Assembly (NCBI GenBank): GCA_002841625.1
Contig: PHAG01000010.1
Location: 60,135 to 124,134 of the forward strand
From: Firmicutes bacterium HGW-Firmicutes-1
Lineage (GTDB): Bacteria > Bacillota > Clostridia > Lachnospirales > Vallitaleaceae
DNA length: 64,000 bases
Direction: 5' to 3'
Of the stretch, positions 1-12,267 are shown in pieces. Under the pieces are notes generated by a model. That model saw only the letters and a list, made by a program, of their open reading frames with translations, made no database searches and was not told the origin of the DNA. The position numbers and the translations under genes are program-made. Position 1 is the stretch's first letter. Each line of letters starts with the position of its first letter.

Positions 1-54
1 GGGAAAAGCGGCATAAAGTAAGCGAGAATTTTAAGTCTCAATAGCCGATTTTCC
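1..54. repeat. Dispersed hairpin repeat, copy A (cut by window edge)
   Basis: Starts with GGGAAAAGCGGCA and ends with AGCCGATTTTCC. The two ends pair as an imperfect stem of about 10 of 12 bases, around a core containing GAGAATTTTAAGT. A second copy follows directly and two more lie at 48941-49129. The leader (GAAAGTTCTGC) present in the other copies is probably lost beyond the left edge. Confidence 0.8.
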
Positions 55-63
55 TATTACGAT

Positions 64-3766
<3,703 letters not shown>

Positions 3767-3788
3767 AATTAAGTAAAAAAAGATATAA

Positions 3789-3823
3789 AAGACATAAGGC
3801 ACTTTGCCTTGTGTCTTTTTTTT
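3789..3823 (+). terminator. Rho-independent terminator of nifJ
   Basis: A 13-bp stem (AAGACATAAGGCA with TGCCTTGTGTCTT, one T-G pair) has a three-base loop and is followed by eight or more T residues. Confidence 0.92.
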
Positions 3824-3913
3824 GCCTTTTGGTATATCAGTTCTAAAATCAATTAATAGACATTAATTATAGGAAAAAGCCATATACATATAAAAAATCT
3901 ATGGTGTATTAAC

Positions 3914-4495
3914 ATGATAAATTATTTGTGGGCCATATTGATCATAGTTGGGGTGCTCTATGGTTCCGTGACGGGTACGTTAGGGCAAGTAACACAAGGT
4001 GCAATTGAAGAAGCTAAAGCAGCTGTGGCGTTAGGTGTGACTTTAATTGGCGTTATTGCTATGTGGACTGGACTTATGAAGATTGCTGAACGGGCTGGCG
4101 TAATTCAGGCCTTGACTCGGTATATGTCTCCCATTTTGAAATTTCTATTTCCTAATATTCCAGAGAGGCACCTAGCAAGGAAGCATATTGCCACCAATTT
4201 GATAGCGAATATGCTAGGACTAGGGTGGGCAGCAACACCAGCCGGGTTGAATGCTATGAAAGAGTTGCAAAAGTTAAACAAAGATAAGGAAGTAGCAAGT
4301 ATCGAAATGTGTACATTTTTAATTATTAACATTTCATCGGTTCAACTTATTTCAATAAATATGATTGCGTATAGAACACAATTTGGATCTGCGAATCCCA
4401 CTGAGATCATAGGTCCATCTCTAATTGCTACTATTGTTTCTACCGTTGCAGGTATACTATTTTGTAAATTTATGATGAAGGTGAAATCCCATTGA
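3914..4495 (+). CDS. spmA: Spore maturation protein A-like membrane protein
   Basis: Membrane protein of the nucleoside-recognition/Gate superfamily. In Bacillus subtilis SpmA and SpmB affect spore core dehydration; the molecular activity is not settled. The 193 residues contain several hydrophobic helices (about 3-20, 35-55, 130-150, 160-185). The family pattern GLGWAATPAGLNAM lies near residues 102-115. Length matches SpmA. It overlaps the spmB start by four bases, so the two are translationally coupled. The RBS before ATG 3914 is weak. No other spore genes are adjacent, so a sporulation role is inferred from family membership. Confidence 0.85.
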   Translation: MINYLWAILIIVGVLYGSVTGTLGQVTQGAIEEAKAAVALGVTLIGVIAMWTGLMKIAERAGVIQALTRYMSPILKFLFPNIPERHLARKHIATNLIANMLGLGWAATPAGLNAMKELQKLNKDKEVASIEMCTFLIINISSVQLISINMIAYRTQFGSANPTEIIGPSLIATIVSTVAGILFCKFMMKVKSH

Positions 4496-5019
4496 AAATG
4501 CTCATGCTGTTCTCGGATATTATGATTCCACTTATTTTTGTAACAATCATTTGTATAGGTATTTCAAAAAAAGTACCCGTCTTTGATACCTTTATTGAAG
4601 GAGCAAAGGAGGGCATTAAAATTGTAGTTGATATTTTGCCAACCTTGATTGGGTTAATGGTTGCGGTAGGTATTGTTAGTAGATCAGGACTTTTAGGGTT
4701 TCTAACAACGTCATTAAAACCTATTACTGATAAACTAGGATTTCCAGCGGCATTACTTCCAATAGCAATGATGAGGACTATTTCTGCGTCTGCTACGACA
4801 GGATTGGTTTTAGATATCTTTAAAACGTATGGACCAGATACCTTAGTAGGTCGTATGACGTCAATAATGATGGGCTGTACAGAAACAATATTTTATACAA
4901 TGACTATTTATTTCATGTCCATTAATATTAAAAAGACACGCTATACCTTATTTGGCGCGCTTTTAGTAACCTTAGTGGGCATAATCGCATCGGTAATCAT
5001 TACATATCGTGTATTTTGA
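4492..5019 (+). CDS. spmB: Spore maturation protein B-like membrane protein
   Basis: Second half of the SpmA/SpmB pair, a Gate-domain membrane protein of 175 residues. It has hydrophobic segments at about 8-23, 45-65, 92-110 and 150-172, and the SpmB-like stretch MMRTISASATTGLVLDIF. The likely start is TTG at 4492, overlapping the spmA stop, with AAGGTGA at 4478-4484 seven bases upstream. ATG at 4498 is the alternative. Probably acts together with SpmA in the membrane. Directly downstream is the promoter of a MarR gene. Confidence 0.85.
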   Translation: MKMLMLFSDIMIPLIFVTIICIGISKKVPVFDTFIEGAKEGIKIVVDILPTLIGLMVAVGIVSRSGLLGFLTTSLKPITDKLGFPAALLPIAMMRTISASATTGLVLDIFKTYGPDTLVGRMTSIMMGCTETIFYTMTIYFMSINIKKTRYTLFGALLVTLVGIIASVIITYRVF

Positions 5020-5020
5020 T

Positions 5021-5049
5021 TTGACAATAAAAAGCATTTGGTATATACT
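5021..5049 (+). promoter_or_regulatory. Promoter of the MarR-family gene
   Basis: TTGACA at 5021-5026, a 17-base spacer and TATACT at 5044-5049. It begins two bases after the spmB stop codon. Confidence 0.85.
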
Positions 5050-5066
5050 TTGATTATCAAAATATA
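5044..5066. promoter_or_regulatory. Palindromic operator overlapping the -10 box
   Basis: A 23-bp palindrome centred on T5055 has one mismatched pair; its core is TTTGATTATCAAA (5049-5061). It covers the -10 element of the MarR promoter, the expected place for an autorepressor site. Binding by the MarR protein is inferred. Confidence 0.7.
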
Positions 5067-5079
5067 TAAGGTGATTAAC

Positions 5080-5547
5080 TTGAATGATATGCAGAATTCC
5101 TTGAACCATTTATTAGTCAAAATGTTTAATGATATTCTTAAAATTGAAGAGCATGTATTGATTAATGACGAATATAAAGATATATCAATAACAGACATGC
5201 ATGTTATCGAAGCAATCAGTTATGATAGCTCAAGAAACATGTCATCAGTCGCAAAGGATTTAGGTGTTACTATGGGAACGTTGACCATTGCAATCAATAA
5301 TCTAGTAAAAAAAGAATATGTTAAAAGAACAAGAAGCATTAAAGATAGAAGGGTTGTTCTTATTTGTCTTACTCCAAAGGGCCAAAAGGCATATAAGCAC
5401 CATGAGCTGTTTCACGAAAAAATGATTATAGAAATAAAGAAACAAATGGATGAAGAGGAAGAAAAGGTATTGTTGAAAATGTTAAATTCAATTAACGAAT
5501 ATTTTTCTACTTTACTACCTACAATAGGCAACAACAAGCATCAATAA
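5080..5547 (+). CDS. MarR-family transcriptional regulator
   Basis: Dimeric winged-helix DNA-binding regulator of about 155 residues. The helix-turn-helix/wing region reads MSSVAKDLGVTMGTLTIAINNLVKKEYV, split here at SVAKDLGVT and TLTIAINNL, followed by the MarR wing signature RTRSIKDRRVVLICLT. Flanking helices form the dimer interface. The best start is TTG at 5080, six bases after AAGGTG (5068-5073). An upstream TTG at 5038 lies inside the promoter and is rejected. The gene has its own consensus promoter with an overlapping palindrome, which suggests autoregulation. It may also control neighbouring genes; the ligand is unknown. Confidence 0.88.
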   Translation: MNDMQNSLNHLLVKMFNDILKIEEHVLINDEYKDISITDMHVIEAISYDSSRNMSSVAKDLGVTMGTLTIAINNLVKKEYVKRTRSIKDRRVVLICLTPKGQKAYKHHELFHEKMIIEIKKQMDEEEEKVLLKMLNSINEYFSTLLPTIGNNKHQ

Positions 5548-5623
5548 ACAAGAATAAATACAGAAATAGATACACAAATAGCACTTCTAGTAACAAATAC
5601 TCAATTTCCATTGCTTTCATAAG

Positions 5624-5660
5624 AATCCCCGCTCTAACAATAAGTAGAGGGGATTTTTTT
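5624..5660 (+). terminator. Terminator after the MarR gene
   Basis: AATCCCC...GGGGATT stem, extended by TCTA/TAGA past a two-base bulge, followed by TTTTTTT. Confidence 0.85.
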
Positions 5661-5703
5661 ATGTATTAAGAAGGTGCAATACATTTGAATGAAAAAATTA
5701 TAA

Positions 5704-5732
5704 TTGAGGGTTAAATATGAATGTGGTATGAT
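5704..5732 (+). promoter_or_regulatory. Promoter of the binding protein-YesM-YesN operon
   Basis: TTGAGG (5704-5709), 17-base spacer, TATGAT (5727-5732), about 55 bases before the first gene of the operon. Confidence 0.65.
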
Positions 5733-5786
5733 GATGAATAAAGATTGTAGAATACGTCGGAATTTCATTAGAAGGGGTGAAAAGTT

Positions 5787-7115
5787 ATGAAAAAAACAAT
5801 CCTATTTGTTCTCATTTGTATTAGCTTATTGATGATATCGTGCAATAAGGCTGATATTCTGCAAAAGACTGAGGAAACGCAACCTATAGAAATTGAGTTT
5901 TGGTTTGGTTTAACTGGGGTGCAAGGAGATACGATGGAAGATTACATTCAAGCCTTCAATGAGAGCCAAAAAGAATATGTTGTAAAGGGGGTAGCCTTTG
6001 ACAGCTATGACGTGACGGCTAAAGCATTAGAAACAGCACTTGCAAAAGGGAAAGGACCATCCGTTGTTCTTCTTGAAGATTACCAGATGTATAAAGTTAC
6101 TGAAAAAGGTGGAATCAGGGCGATTGACGATTTAATTGAAAAAAGCGAGGACTTTAATATTGACGATATTATTCCTAAGTTTTTAAACCAAGTAGTTGTA
6201 GATGATCAAATATATGGGTTGCCAATTTATGGGACTACACAGGTTATGTACTATAGAAAAGACTTATTTGAACAAGAGGGAATTTACGTTGAGCAATTAA
6301 ATACCTGGGAAGACCTAGCGGCAGCAGCAAAAAAACTAACAAAAAAATCAGCAGAAGAAGTACTGGTATATGGATGGGAACCTATGCAGGGAAGAGAAAA
6401 TCTGATTGATGCAACAATTAATCGTGGGGGAAAGCTTCTGAATGAAGAGGGTACAAGGGTATTGATTGCTGAAGAACCGTGGATAGAAACCTGGGAGCAA
6501 TTTAGAATATGGATCCATGAGGATCAAATTATGAAAGTACACTATGGTGGTGAGGGTTGGCAGTATTGGTATGCAACAATTGATGATGTACTACAAGGAA
6601 GGTCTGGGGGGTATACGGGTTCTGCAGGAGATTTCAAAGAAATAGATTTTAATATTATAGGAGCACATATTCAACCTTATTGGGAAGGATATGAAGAGAA
6701 TCCATTAGGGGTATACAATGCACATACAATTTGTATTCCAGTTTTTACACCAGAGCGGGAAGCAACGGCAGCTTTTGAATGGATAAAATATTTTACGAGC
6801 ACGGAAATAACGAGCAAGTGGTCTATGGAAACCGGGTATCTACCTGTTAGATTATCGGCTATTGAAAGTAGAGAATACATTGAATTTATTGATAAGCATC
6901 CAAGCTTTAAAGTCACGTTAGAACAGATGAATAGAGCAACCAATATCAGTTACGATCCTACAGGAGGTGCTATTTATGAGGCCTTAAAGATTGCGGCGGA
7001 AAAGGTTGAAGTTCTTAATATTCCTGCGGATATTGCGTTAGAAGAAGCACGTAATTCAGCACAAAAAGCTTTGGATGAAGTGAGGATACTTGAAGGAGCA
7101 ATAAATGAGAATTAA
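5787..7115 (+). CDS. Extracellular solute-binding lipoprotein (ABC family 1)
   Basis: Surface lipoprotein of the family 1 carbohydrate-binding type (MalE-like), 442 residues. The signal peptide is followed by the lipobox MISC with C19 as the lipidated residue. The mature part shows the usual pattern, for example EIEFWFGLTG, QVVVDDQIYGLPIYGTTQV and the C-terminal EATAAFEWIKYFTS. It overlaps the sensor kinase gene by 11 bases. No permease or ATPase gene lies in the operon. It may therefore feed a transporter encoded elsewhere, or act as a ligand-binding accessory of the YesM kinase. A role in sensing is inferred from gene order only. The sugar is unknown. Confidence 0.87.
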   Translation: MKKTILFVLICISLLMISCNKADILQKTEETQPIEIEFWFGLTGVQGDTMEDYIQAFNESQKEYVVKGVAFDSYDVTAKALETALAKGKGPSVVLLEDYQMYKVTEKGGIRAIDDLIEKSEDFNIDDIIPKFLNQVVVDDQIYGLPIYGTTQVMYYRKDLFEQEGIYVEQLNTWEDLAAAAKKLTKKSAEEVLVYGWEPMQGRENLIDATINRGGKLLNEEGTRVLIAEEPWIETWEQFRIWIHEDQIMKVHYGGEGWQYWYATIDDVLQGRSGGYTGSAGDFKEIDFNIIGAHIQPYWEGYEENPLGVYNAHTICIPVFTPEREATAAFEWIKYFTSTEITSKWSMETGYLPVRLSAIESREYIEFIDKHPSFKVTLEQMNRATNISYDPTGGAIYEALKIAAEKVEVLNIPADIALEEARNSAQKALDEVRILEGAINEN

Positions 7116-8892
7116 ACACTTGAGAATAAAATTTGTTCTTTTCATTTCCCTTTTAACTGTTGGCGTTATAAGTATTTTAGGTACGATTACGGTATCATTT
7201 TTCTCGAATGCAATGCTTAAAGAGGTAAAAACGATAGCAGCACAAAAGATGCAGATTATAACGAGTGACTTAGAAGAAGAGCTTAAATATATATTTAATT
7301 TAAGCGAAAATATTAAAAACAATCAGGAACTTGAAAAGAATCTATATATAAACACTACGAATAGTGAAGAGCTGTATGAAAAAATGCGGTTAATTTCAAA
7401 TATAACTCGAGAATATGCCTATGCTGATGTAGCTATAAATTCTATTTTTGTGATTGACAAAGATAATCAGATATTTGATCCGTTTTATATGATGTCACCT
7501 TATAAAGAGATTGTAGAAAACTATGAAGAATTCCATAATTTCAATCGTTTAAAGACCTATTCAGCATTTTCTTTGCCTACAAACTTTCCGAGTAAGCTAG
7601 ATTCAGAGGAAGGAAGTAAAAGTACAATTACATATTTCGAAACCTATATATCGAAGGAAGATTATCAACCGATTGGAACAATATTAATTAATGTAAAGAT
7701 TGAATCCTTGTTTCAAAAATTTAAAAATGCATGTAAAGCTGAGTTTGATACAGCCTATATTGTTGACAAACAAGGCAATATAGTTTATAAAATTGAAGAA
7801 GAAGAGTCTAAAGCAATCGCGTATAAAGAGATAAATGATAAAGATTCTTCAAGCGGTATCTTTAATGTCAACAAAAAGGATTATTATTTTATTAAGAAAG
7901 ATCTTGAGGTTTATCCAGGCTGGAAAGTGATCGGTATTATGGAATATAATAACCTGAAAACAAACATTAATACAATTATGAAATACTTTTATGGGATTGC
8001 GTTTCTAAGTATCATCATAATTCTTATTTCATCCTTTGTATTTTCTAAAAAAATTACAAAGCCTATATTAAATTTGAAGGAGTCAATGGACATACTAGCA
8101 TCAGGTGAATGGCCAGAACCCTTAGTACCAACTACCCATGATGAGATTAGAGCACTCATAGAAGGTTATAATAATATGCTGGATGAACATCAAAAATTGA
8201 TAGAACAAATATATCATGAACAAGAAGAAAAGAAGAAAAAAGAAGTGGAAACAGTTCAATTAAAATTGGATTTGTTGCACTCTCAAATTAATCCTCATTT
8301 TATACATAATACATTGCATACAATGCAATATTTATTAAAAGCGAATAAGACAGAAGGTTTACTAGAAATGTTAATTTCATTTAATAGGCTATTACGTTTT
8401 AATATGTCTATTGAAAAGGATTTTATAACAATAGAGGAAGAAAAACTATGTATAGATAGCTTTATTAAGATACTTGAATACAGGTATGATTATAGCTTTA
8501 AGGTTGAATATACCATTCCAGAAGACATACTTGACTACTTAATACCAAAGTTGATCCTCCAACCACTTGTAGAAAATGCCATTTATCATGGAATCATTCC
8601 AAAGGGAGTGGAGGGTAAAGTACTCATAACAATGAAAGCCCAAGATGAAAACTTATTTATTGAAATTGAGGATAATGGTGTAGGAATTGAAAAGGATCTA
8701 ATTGACAGTATATTAAATAATAAGCAAGCTTCTAATGATAGTTCATTTAATCAAATCGGCGTTCACAATATCGACAAAAGACTTAAGCTTCTATTTGGAG
8801 CTGAGTCACGACTGACTATTACGAGCACCTTAAACATTGGAACGACTGTTGCCTTCTCGATCCCTCTGAGAAAACTCAATAGAAAAGCATGA
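7105..8892 (+). CDS. YesM/LytS-type sensor histidine kinase
   Basis: Membrane kinase of 595 residues. One transmembrane helix lies near residues 10-32 and a second near 292-314, enclosing a large extracellular sensor region (probably Cache-like). A HAMP segment follows to about 365. The His_kinase domain has the YesM motif QINPHFIHNTL with phospho-acceptor H398. The ATPase domain shows PLVENAIYHGI, DNGVGIE and IGVHNIDKRLKLLFG. Most relatives read QINPHFLYNTL, so the FIHNTL form is a mild variant. It is preceded by a binding protein and followed by its response regulator, so the three probably work as one carbohydrate-sensing module. Confidence 0.93.
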   Translation: MRIKHLRIKFVLFISLLTVGVISILGTITVSFFSNAMLKEVKTIAAQKMQIITSDLEEELKYIFNLSENIKNNQELEKNLYINTTNSEELYEKMRLISNITREYAYADVAINSIFVIDKDNQIFDPFYMMSPYKEIVENYEEFHNFNRLKTYSAFSLPTNFPSKLDSEEGSKSTITYFETYISKEDYQPIGTILINVKIESLFQKFKNACKAEFDTAYIVDKQGNIVYKIEEEESKAIAYKEINDKDSSSGIFNVNKKDYYFIKKDLEVYPGWKVIGIMEYNNLKTNINTIMKYFYGIAFLSIIIILISSFVFSKKITKPILNLKESMDILASGEWPEPLVPTTHDEIRALIEGYNNMLDEHQKLIEQIYHEQEEKKKKEVETVQLKLDLLHSQINPHFIHNTLHTMQYLLKANKTEGLLEMLISFNRLLRFNMSIEKDFITIEEEKLCIDSFIKILEYRYDYSFKVEYTIPEDILDYLIPKLILQPLVENAIYHGIIPKGVEGKVLITMKAQDENLFIEIEDNGVGIEKDLIDSILNNKQASNDSSFNQIGVHNIDKRLKLLFGAESRLTITSTLNIGTTVAFSIPLRKLNRKA

Positions 8893-8907
8893 TAGTAAGG
8901 AGCGAAA

Positions 8908-10509
8908 ATGAAGAAATCTATAATAATCGTAGACGATGAAATGCCATCAAGAGAAATGTTGAAAACCTTTGTTGATTGGGATAAAACTGAATATGAGATC
9001 GTTGAAGAATTTGTAAACGGAAAAGATGCATTAGATTTTATTATGAATAATAGGGTTGACTACGTTATAACAGATATCCAAATGCCCGTTATGAATGGTA
9101 TTGATTTAATTAAAGAAATTAAAAAAGCAAATCCTGGGCAAGCCCTAATTGTGTTAAGCTGTCATGAAAAATTTTCGTATGCGAGAGAAGCGATGAAATA
9201 TGGAGTGAAAGACTATTTGATAAAAGACATGTTAACACAAGAGGACTTATTAGAAGCATTATCACAAGCAGGAAGCAATTCTGCTACTGAATCTACAGCA
9301 CAAGCTGATGTATACGAGAATGAATTTGAGCAAAATTCACGAATTAGTTCCTTAGAAGAATTGTTGATTAATACCAGTGACCAGGGAGAACCAATAAAAA
9401 TAGATGTTTCAAAAAATGAATCTCATGTGCTTATGGTAGTTTTTTTTGAAATGAATAAGCAGTATGGAAGTGCTCTTTTTGAACATGAAAACGAATTAAT
9501 GTGTAATATTCAAAAAGAATTAACAAGTAAAACCAGTATAAAGAAAGAGTATGTAGTCTGGAAGCCTCCAGCTCAAATTATTATTTTATTAGAGGTTGAT
9601 CAGATTGCGAGTCAAATTAAATATATATATGATTGTCAAAAGATGGCATTAAAAATTAGAAGTATTATTAATACACTTTGTGGTTGCGAATTGACGATTG
9701 GAATTAGTAAAGGCTTTAATGGATATAAAGATATTACACTACGTTATGAAGAAGCGAAGAATGCATGTCACTATAGGGTGTTCTTAGGAGAAAATAAAAA
9801 CATATTTTACAATACTGTCTTTACCCAAATGACAAAATTCAATCCAAACAGGTTGGAGGAAGGCTTGAACAAGATTTATACTCTTTTGCTTACAGAAGAT
9901 TACAGTAAAGTTTTCGAAGCTATTAAGGCAATATATGAAGAGGATGTAAAAGGTTTTATGCAATATAACTATATCAAATATGTGAATGCAAGAATAATAT
10001 CTAGCATTATTCAATATATTAAAGACCATCCTTTTTCTTACGAAACGATTTTTGGTAAAGACTTCATACCGCTGAATGAATTAGATGATAGCAATTCAAT
10101 AGAAGATATTATAGAGTGGTTTCATATAGTGATTCAAAACATTGAGAAAGCCCATAATCCAAAGGAAACAATTTTATATTCCCTAAGAGTTATTCAAGCA
10201 CAAGGCTTAATAAAAGCACATTTTAGAGAAGGAATTGGCTTGCATGAAATTGCGGAACGTCTAGGTGTTCACAAGGTATATCTATCTCGAATATTTAAGG
10301 AGGAAACAGGAAAGAACATTACACAATATCTACAAGAGCTAAAGATTGAGGAAATCAAGAAATTATTAGAAACGACCAATAAATCAATAAGTGATATTGC
10401 AGAAGAACTAAATTATGCGCATTCCCAACAACTATCAGTAGCATTTAAACGGGAAACAAACATGTCACCAAAAGCCTATCGAAATACCCATTTTCAAAAA
10501 AAGAGTTAA
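8908..10509 (+). CDS. YesN-type response regulator (REC plus AraC HTH)
   Basis: Transcriptional regulator of 533 residues. The receiver domain (1-120) has acidic residues at D9/D10, phospho-acceptor D56 in VITDIQMPVMNG and the conserved lysine in VKDYLIKDM. The C-terminal AraC-type double helix-turn-helix (about 430-530) includes LHEIAERLGVHKVYLSRIFK and the signature SHSQ-like region near SQQLSVAFKRETNMSPKAYR. A less conserved middle region resembles those of other YesN proteins. It lies 15 bases after the kinase gene. Likely targets are carbohydrate genes, not visible directly downstream because a terminator ends the operon. Confidence 0.93.
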   Translation: MKKSIIIVDDEMPSREMLKTFVDWDKTEYEIVEEFVNGKDALDFIMNNRVDYVITDIQMPVMNGIDLIKEIKKANPGQALIVLSCHEKFSYAREAMKYGVKDYLIKDMLTQEDLLEALSQAGSNSATESTAQADVYENEFEQNSRISSLEELLINTSDQGEPIKIDVSKNESHVLMVVFFEMNKQYGSALFEHENELMCNIQKELTSKTSIKKEYVVWKPPAQIIILLEVDQIASQIKYIYDCQKMALKIRSIINTLCGCELTIGISKGFNGYKDITLRYEEAKNACHYRVFLGENKNIFYNTVFTQMTKFNPNRLEEGLNKIYTLLLTEDYSKVFEAIKAIYEEDVKGFMQYNYIKYVNARIISSIIQYIKDHPFSYETIFGKDFIPLNELDDSNSIEDIIEWFHIVIQNIEKAHNPKETILYSLRVIQAQGLIKAHFREGIGLHEIAERLGVHKVYLSRIFKEETGKNITQYLQELKIEEIKKLLETTNKSISDIAEELNYAHSQQLSVAFKRETNMSPKAYRNTHFQKKS

Positions 10510-10546
10510 ATTAACTTACAAAAGGTTAATCTTAGCTCTTTTTTTT
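10501..10546 (+). terminator. Terminator of the YesMN operon
   Basis: AAGAGTTAAATTAAC pairs with GTTAATCTTAGCTCTT (one bulge, one mismatch) and is followed by a T run. The left arm overlaps the yesN stop codon. Confidence 0.85.
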
Positions 10547-10596
10547 AATTTGATAAATGATATACTCGAACAAATTAAGAAATTAGGTGATAAGTG

Positions 10597-11466
10597 ATGA
10601 AATTTGAGGGTGCATTAGATGAAAGACTGAAAAGTGAACGAGTAATAGCATATGCAAATTCTAAAAATACTCATATTTGGAAAATACCAGCCTTTATTAT
10701 TTTAATTGTACTAACATTGGTCTCAGGCTTTATTGTGGTTATGAAGGTGCCAAGCATAAGCGTTTTAAACTATAGTCTGGATGCAGGTAATTTCTTTCAG
10801 AATATGTTTACAATATTATTAGCAAGCATTATAGGAAGTGTAATTGGCTGGGAAAGAGAAAACAAAAACCGACCCGCTGGTCTTAGAACTTATTCTCTAG
10901 TATGTATGGGTTCAGCATTGGTGATGATAACTTCCTACGAAATATTTAATAATTATCATACCCTTGGCAACTTTGATCCAGCAAGACTAGGGGCACAGGT
11001 TATTAGCGGCATTGGATTTTTAGGCGCAGGAACTATCATTCGCGATAAATTTTCTGTAAAGGGGTTAACAACTGCTGCAAGCTTATGGGTTGTAGCGTGT
11101 ATTGGTCTTACGGTTGGAGCGGGGATGTATGTTACGAGTATTATGATTAGTGCAATCGTATATTATGTGATGCACAATTTAAGATGTATGGATGATATAA
11201 AAGTAGAGATGATGAATTATGAAATCGTCATACGAATGAAAGAGCAAACGGGGCAAATACGAGAGGTACATAAGGTTTTAGATAAATATAGAATTAATGT
11301 AAGAGACATTAATATTAGCTATGGACAGAAAGGTTTATTAGAGGAAGAGAATGACGATTTGAATATTGTCATCCACGCATTAATTATGGATCAATTTGTT
11401 GATCAACTCATTATTGAGTTTAATAACATAAATGGAATTACTTCATTTTATTTTAGTGAGTTATGA
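10597..11466 (+). CDS. MgtC/SapB-family membrane protein
   Basis: Inner-membrane protein of about 289 residues. The MgtC core (about residues 65-185) has four to five helices and the family motifs SVIGWERENKNRPAGLRTY and GAQVISGIGFLGAGTIIRD, followed by GLTTAASLWVVACIGL. An extra N-terminal hydrophobic helix (about 27-48) precedes it and a soluble ACT-like C-terminal domain follows (about 200-289). MgtC proteins are linked to growth in low magnesium and to control of ATP synthase or phosphate uptake; which applies here is unknown. The start at ATG 10597 is placed by AGGTGAT at 10585-10591; GTG at 10594 is possible. Confidence 0.9.
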   Translation: MKFEGALDERLKSERVIAYANSKNTHIWKIPAFIILIVLTLVSGFIVVMKVPSISVLNYSLDAGNFFQNMFTILLASIIGSVIGWERENKNRPAGLRTYSLVCMGSALVMITSYEIFNNYHTLGNFDPARLGAQVISGIGFLGAGTIIRDKFSVKGLTTAASLWVVACIGLTVGAGMYVTSIMISAIVYYVMHNLRCMDDIKVEMMNYEIVIRMKEQTGQIREVHKVLDKYRINVRDINISYGQKGLLEEENDDLNIVIHALIMDQFVDQLIIEFNNINGITSFYFSEL

Positions 11467-11494
11467 TTTTAATCATTTTAAGGGAGGAAATATC

Positions 11495-12208
11495 ATGATT
11501 ATCGGACACAAAGGAACAGCAGTCTATGCACCAGAAAATACCATATCAGCAATTAACAAAGCTATTGAAATGGGATTAAATCATGTTGAGATTGATGTTC
11601 AGCTAAGCAAGGATGAGGAGGTAGTTGTTATTCATGATTATACCTTGGATAGAACTACAAATGGAAAGGGAGCTGTTAGAAATACAACCTTAGCAGATAT
11701 GAAATGTCTAAGTGCAGGAGGGTGGTTTGGTGAAGCCTATGAGGATGAAAAGATTCCTACACTAGATGAAGTACTTTGTGTGTTACCAGAAGACGTTACA
11801 TTAAATGTTGAGATTAAAAACATTGCAAGAGAAAGAGGAAATATTGAAGAACGGGTGCTAGAGTTGATTGAAAAACATAAAATTCAAGACCAAGTGATCA
11901 TTTCTTCTTTTGACCATGTAAGCTTAAAAAAAGTTAGAACTATGAATGAGACGATCCGAATTGGTGTTTTGATTTATGCGTATTGGCTTGATCCTTGGTC
12001 ACAGCTAGAGGTCTCTCGATTAAAACCATATAGTATTCACCCCGCTATTGAGTATTTAGATAAAGAATTTGTAATTGAAGCGAAGAAAAGGGGATATGCA
12101 ATATTTCCATATACAGTGAATAGCCGAGAGGAATATAGCTATTGTATAGAATTAGGAGTAGACGGGGTATTTAGTGACTATCCTAACCTAGTAGATTTAG
12201 AAGAATAA
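11495..12208 (+). CDS. Glycerophosphodiester phosphodiesterase (GDPD)
   Basis: Cytosolic TIM-barrel enzyme of 237 residues that hydrolyses glycerophosphodiesters to glycerol 3-phosphate and an alcohol such as choline or ethanolamine. Visible motifs are HKGTAVYAPENT (HRG in most relatives, here HKG), HVEIDVQLSKD with the metal-binding Glu and Asp, and VIHDYTLDRTTNG with the second catalytic His. The C-terminal VDGVFSDYPNLV is also typical. The start at ATG 11495 is set by AGGGAGG (11481-11487); the frame is open further upstream but overlaps the previous gene. Two BCCT carriers follow, which suggests use of choline-type headgroups, an inference from context. Confidence 0.9.
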   Translation: MIIGHKGTAVYAPENTISAINKAIEMGLNHVEIDVQLSKDEEVVVIHDYTLDRTTNGKGAVRNTTLADMKCLSAGGWFGEAYEDEKIPTLDEVLCVLPEDVTLNVEIKNIARERGNIEERVLELIEKHKIQDQVIISSFDHVSLKKVRTMNETIRIGVLIYAYWLDPWSQLEVSRLKPYSIHPAIEYLDKEFVIEAKKRGYAIFPYTVNSREEYSYCIELGVDGVFSDYPNLVDLEE

Positions 12209-12267
12209 TCTTAAAAGCAAGTTTCATCAATCATAATGAAATTGCAAATATAAAGGAGGAAGTTATT

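Noticed and set aside
11432-11494. Upstream start of the phosphodiesterase at 11432
   Set aside because: No RBS and it overlaps mgtC; AGGGAGG before ATG 11495 is clearly better.
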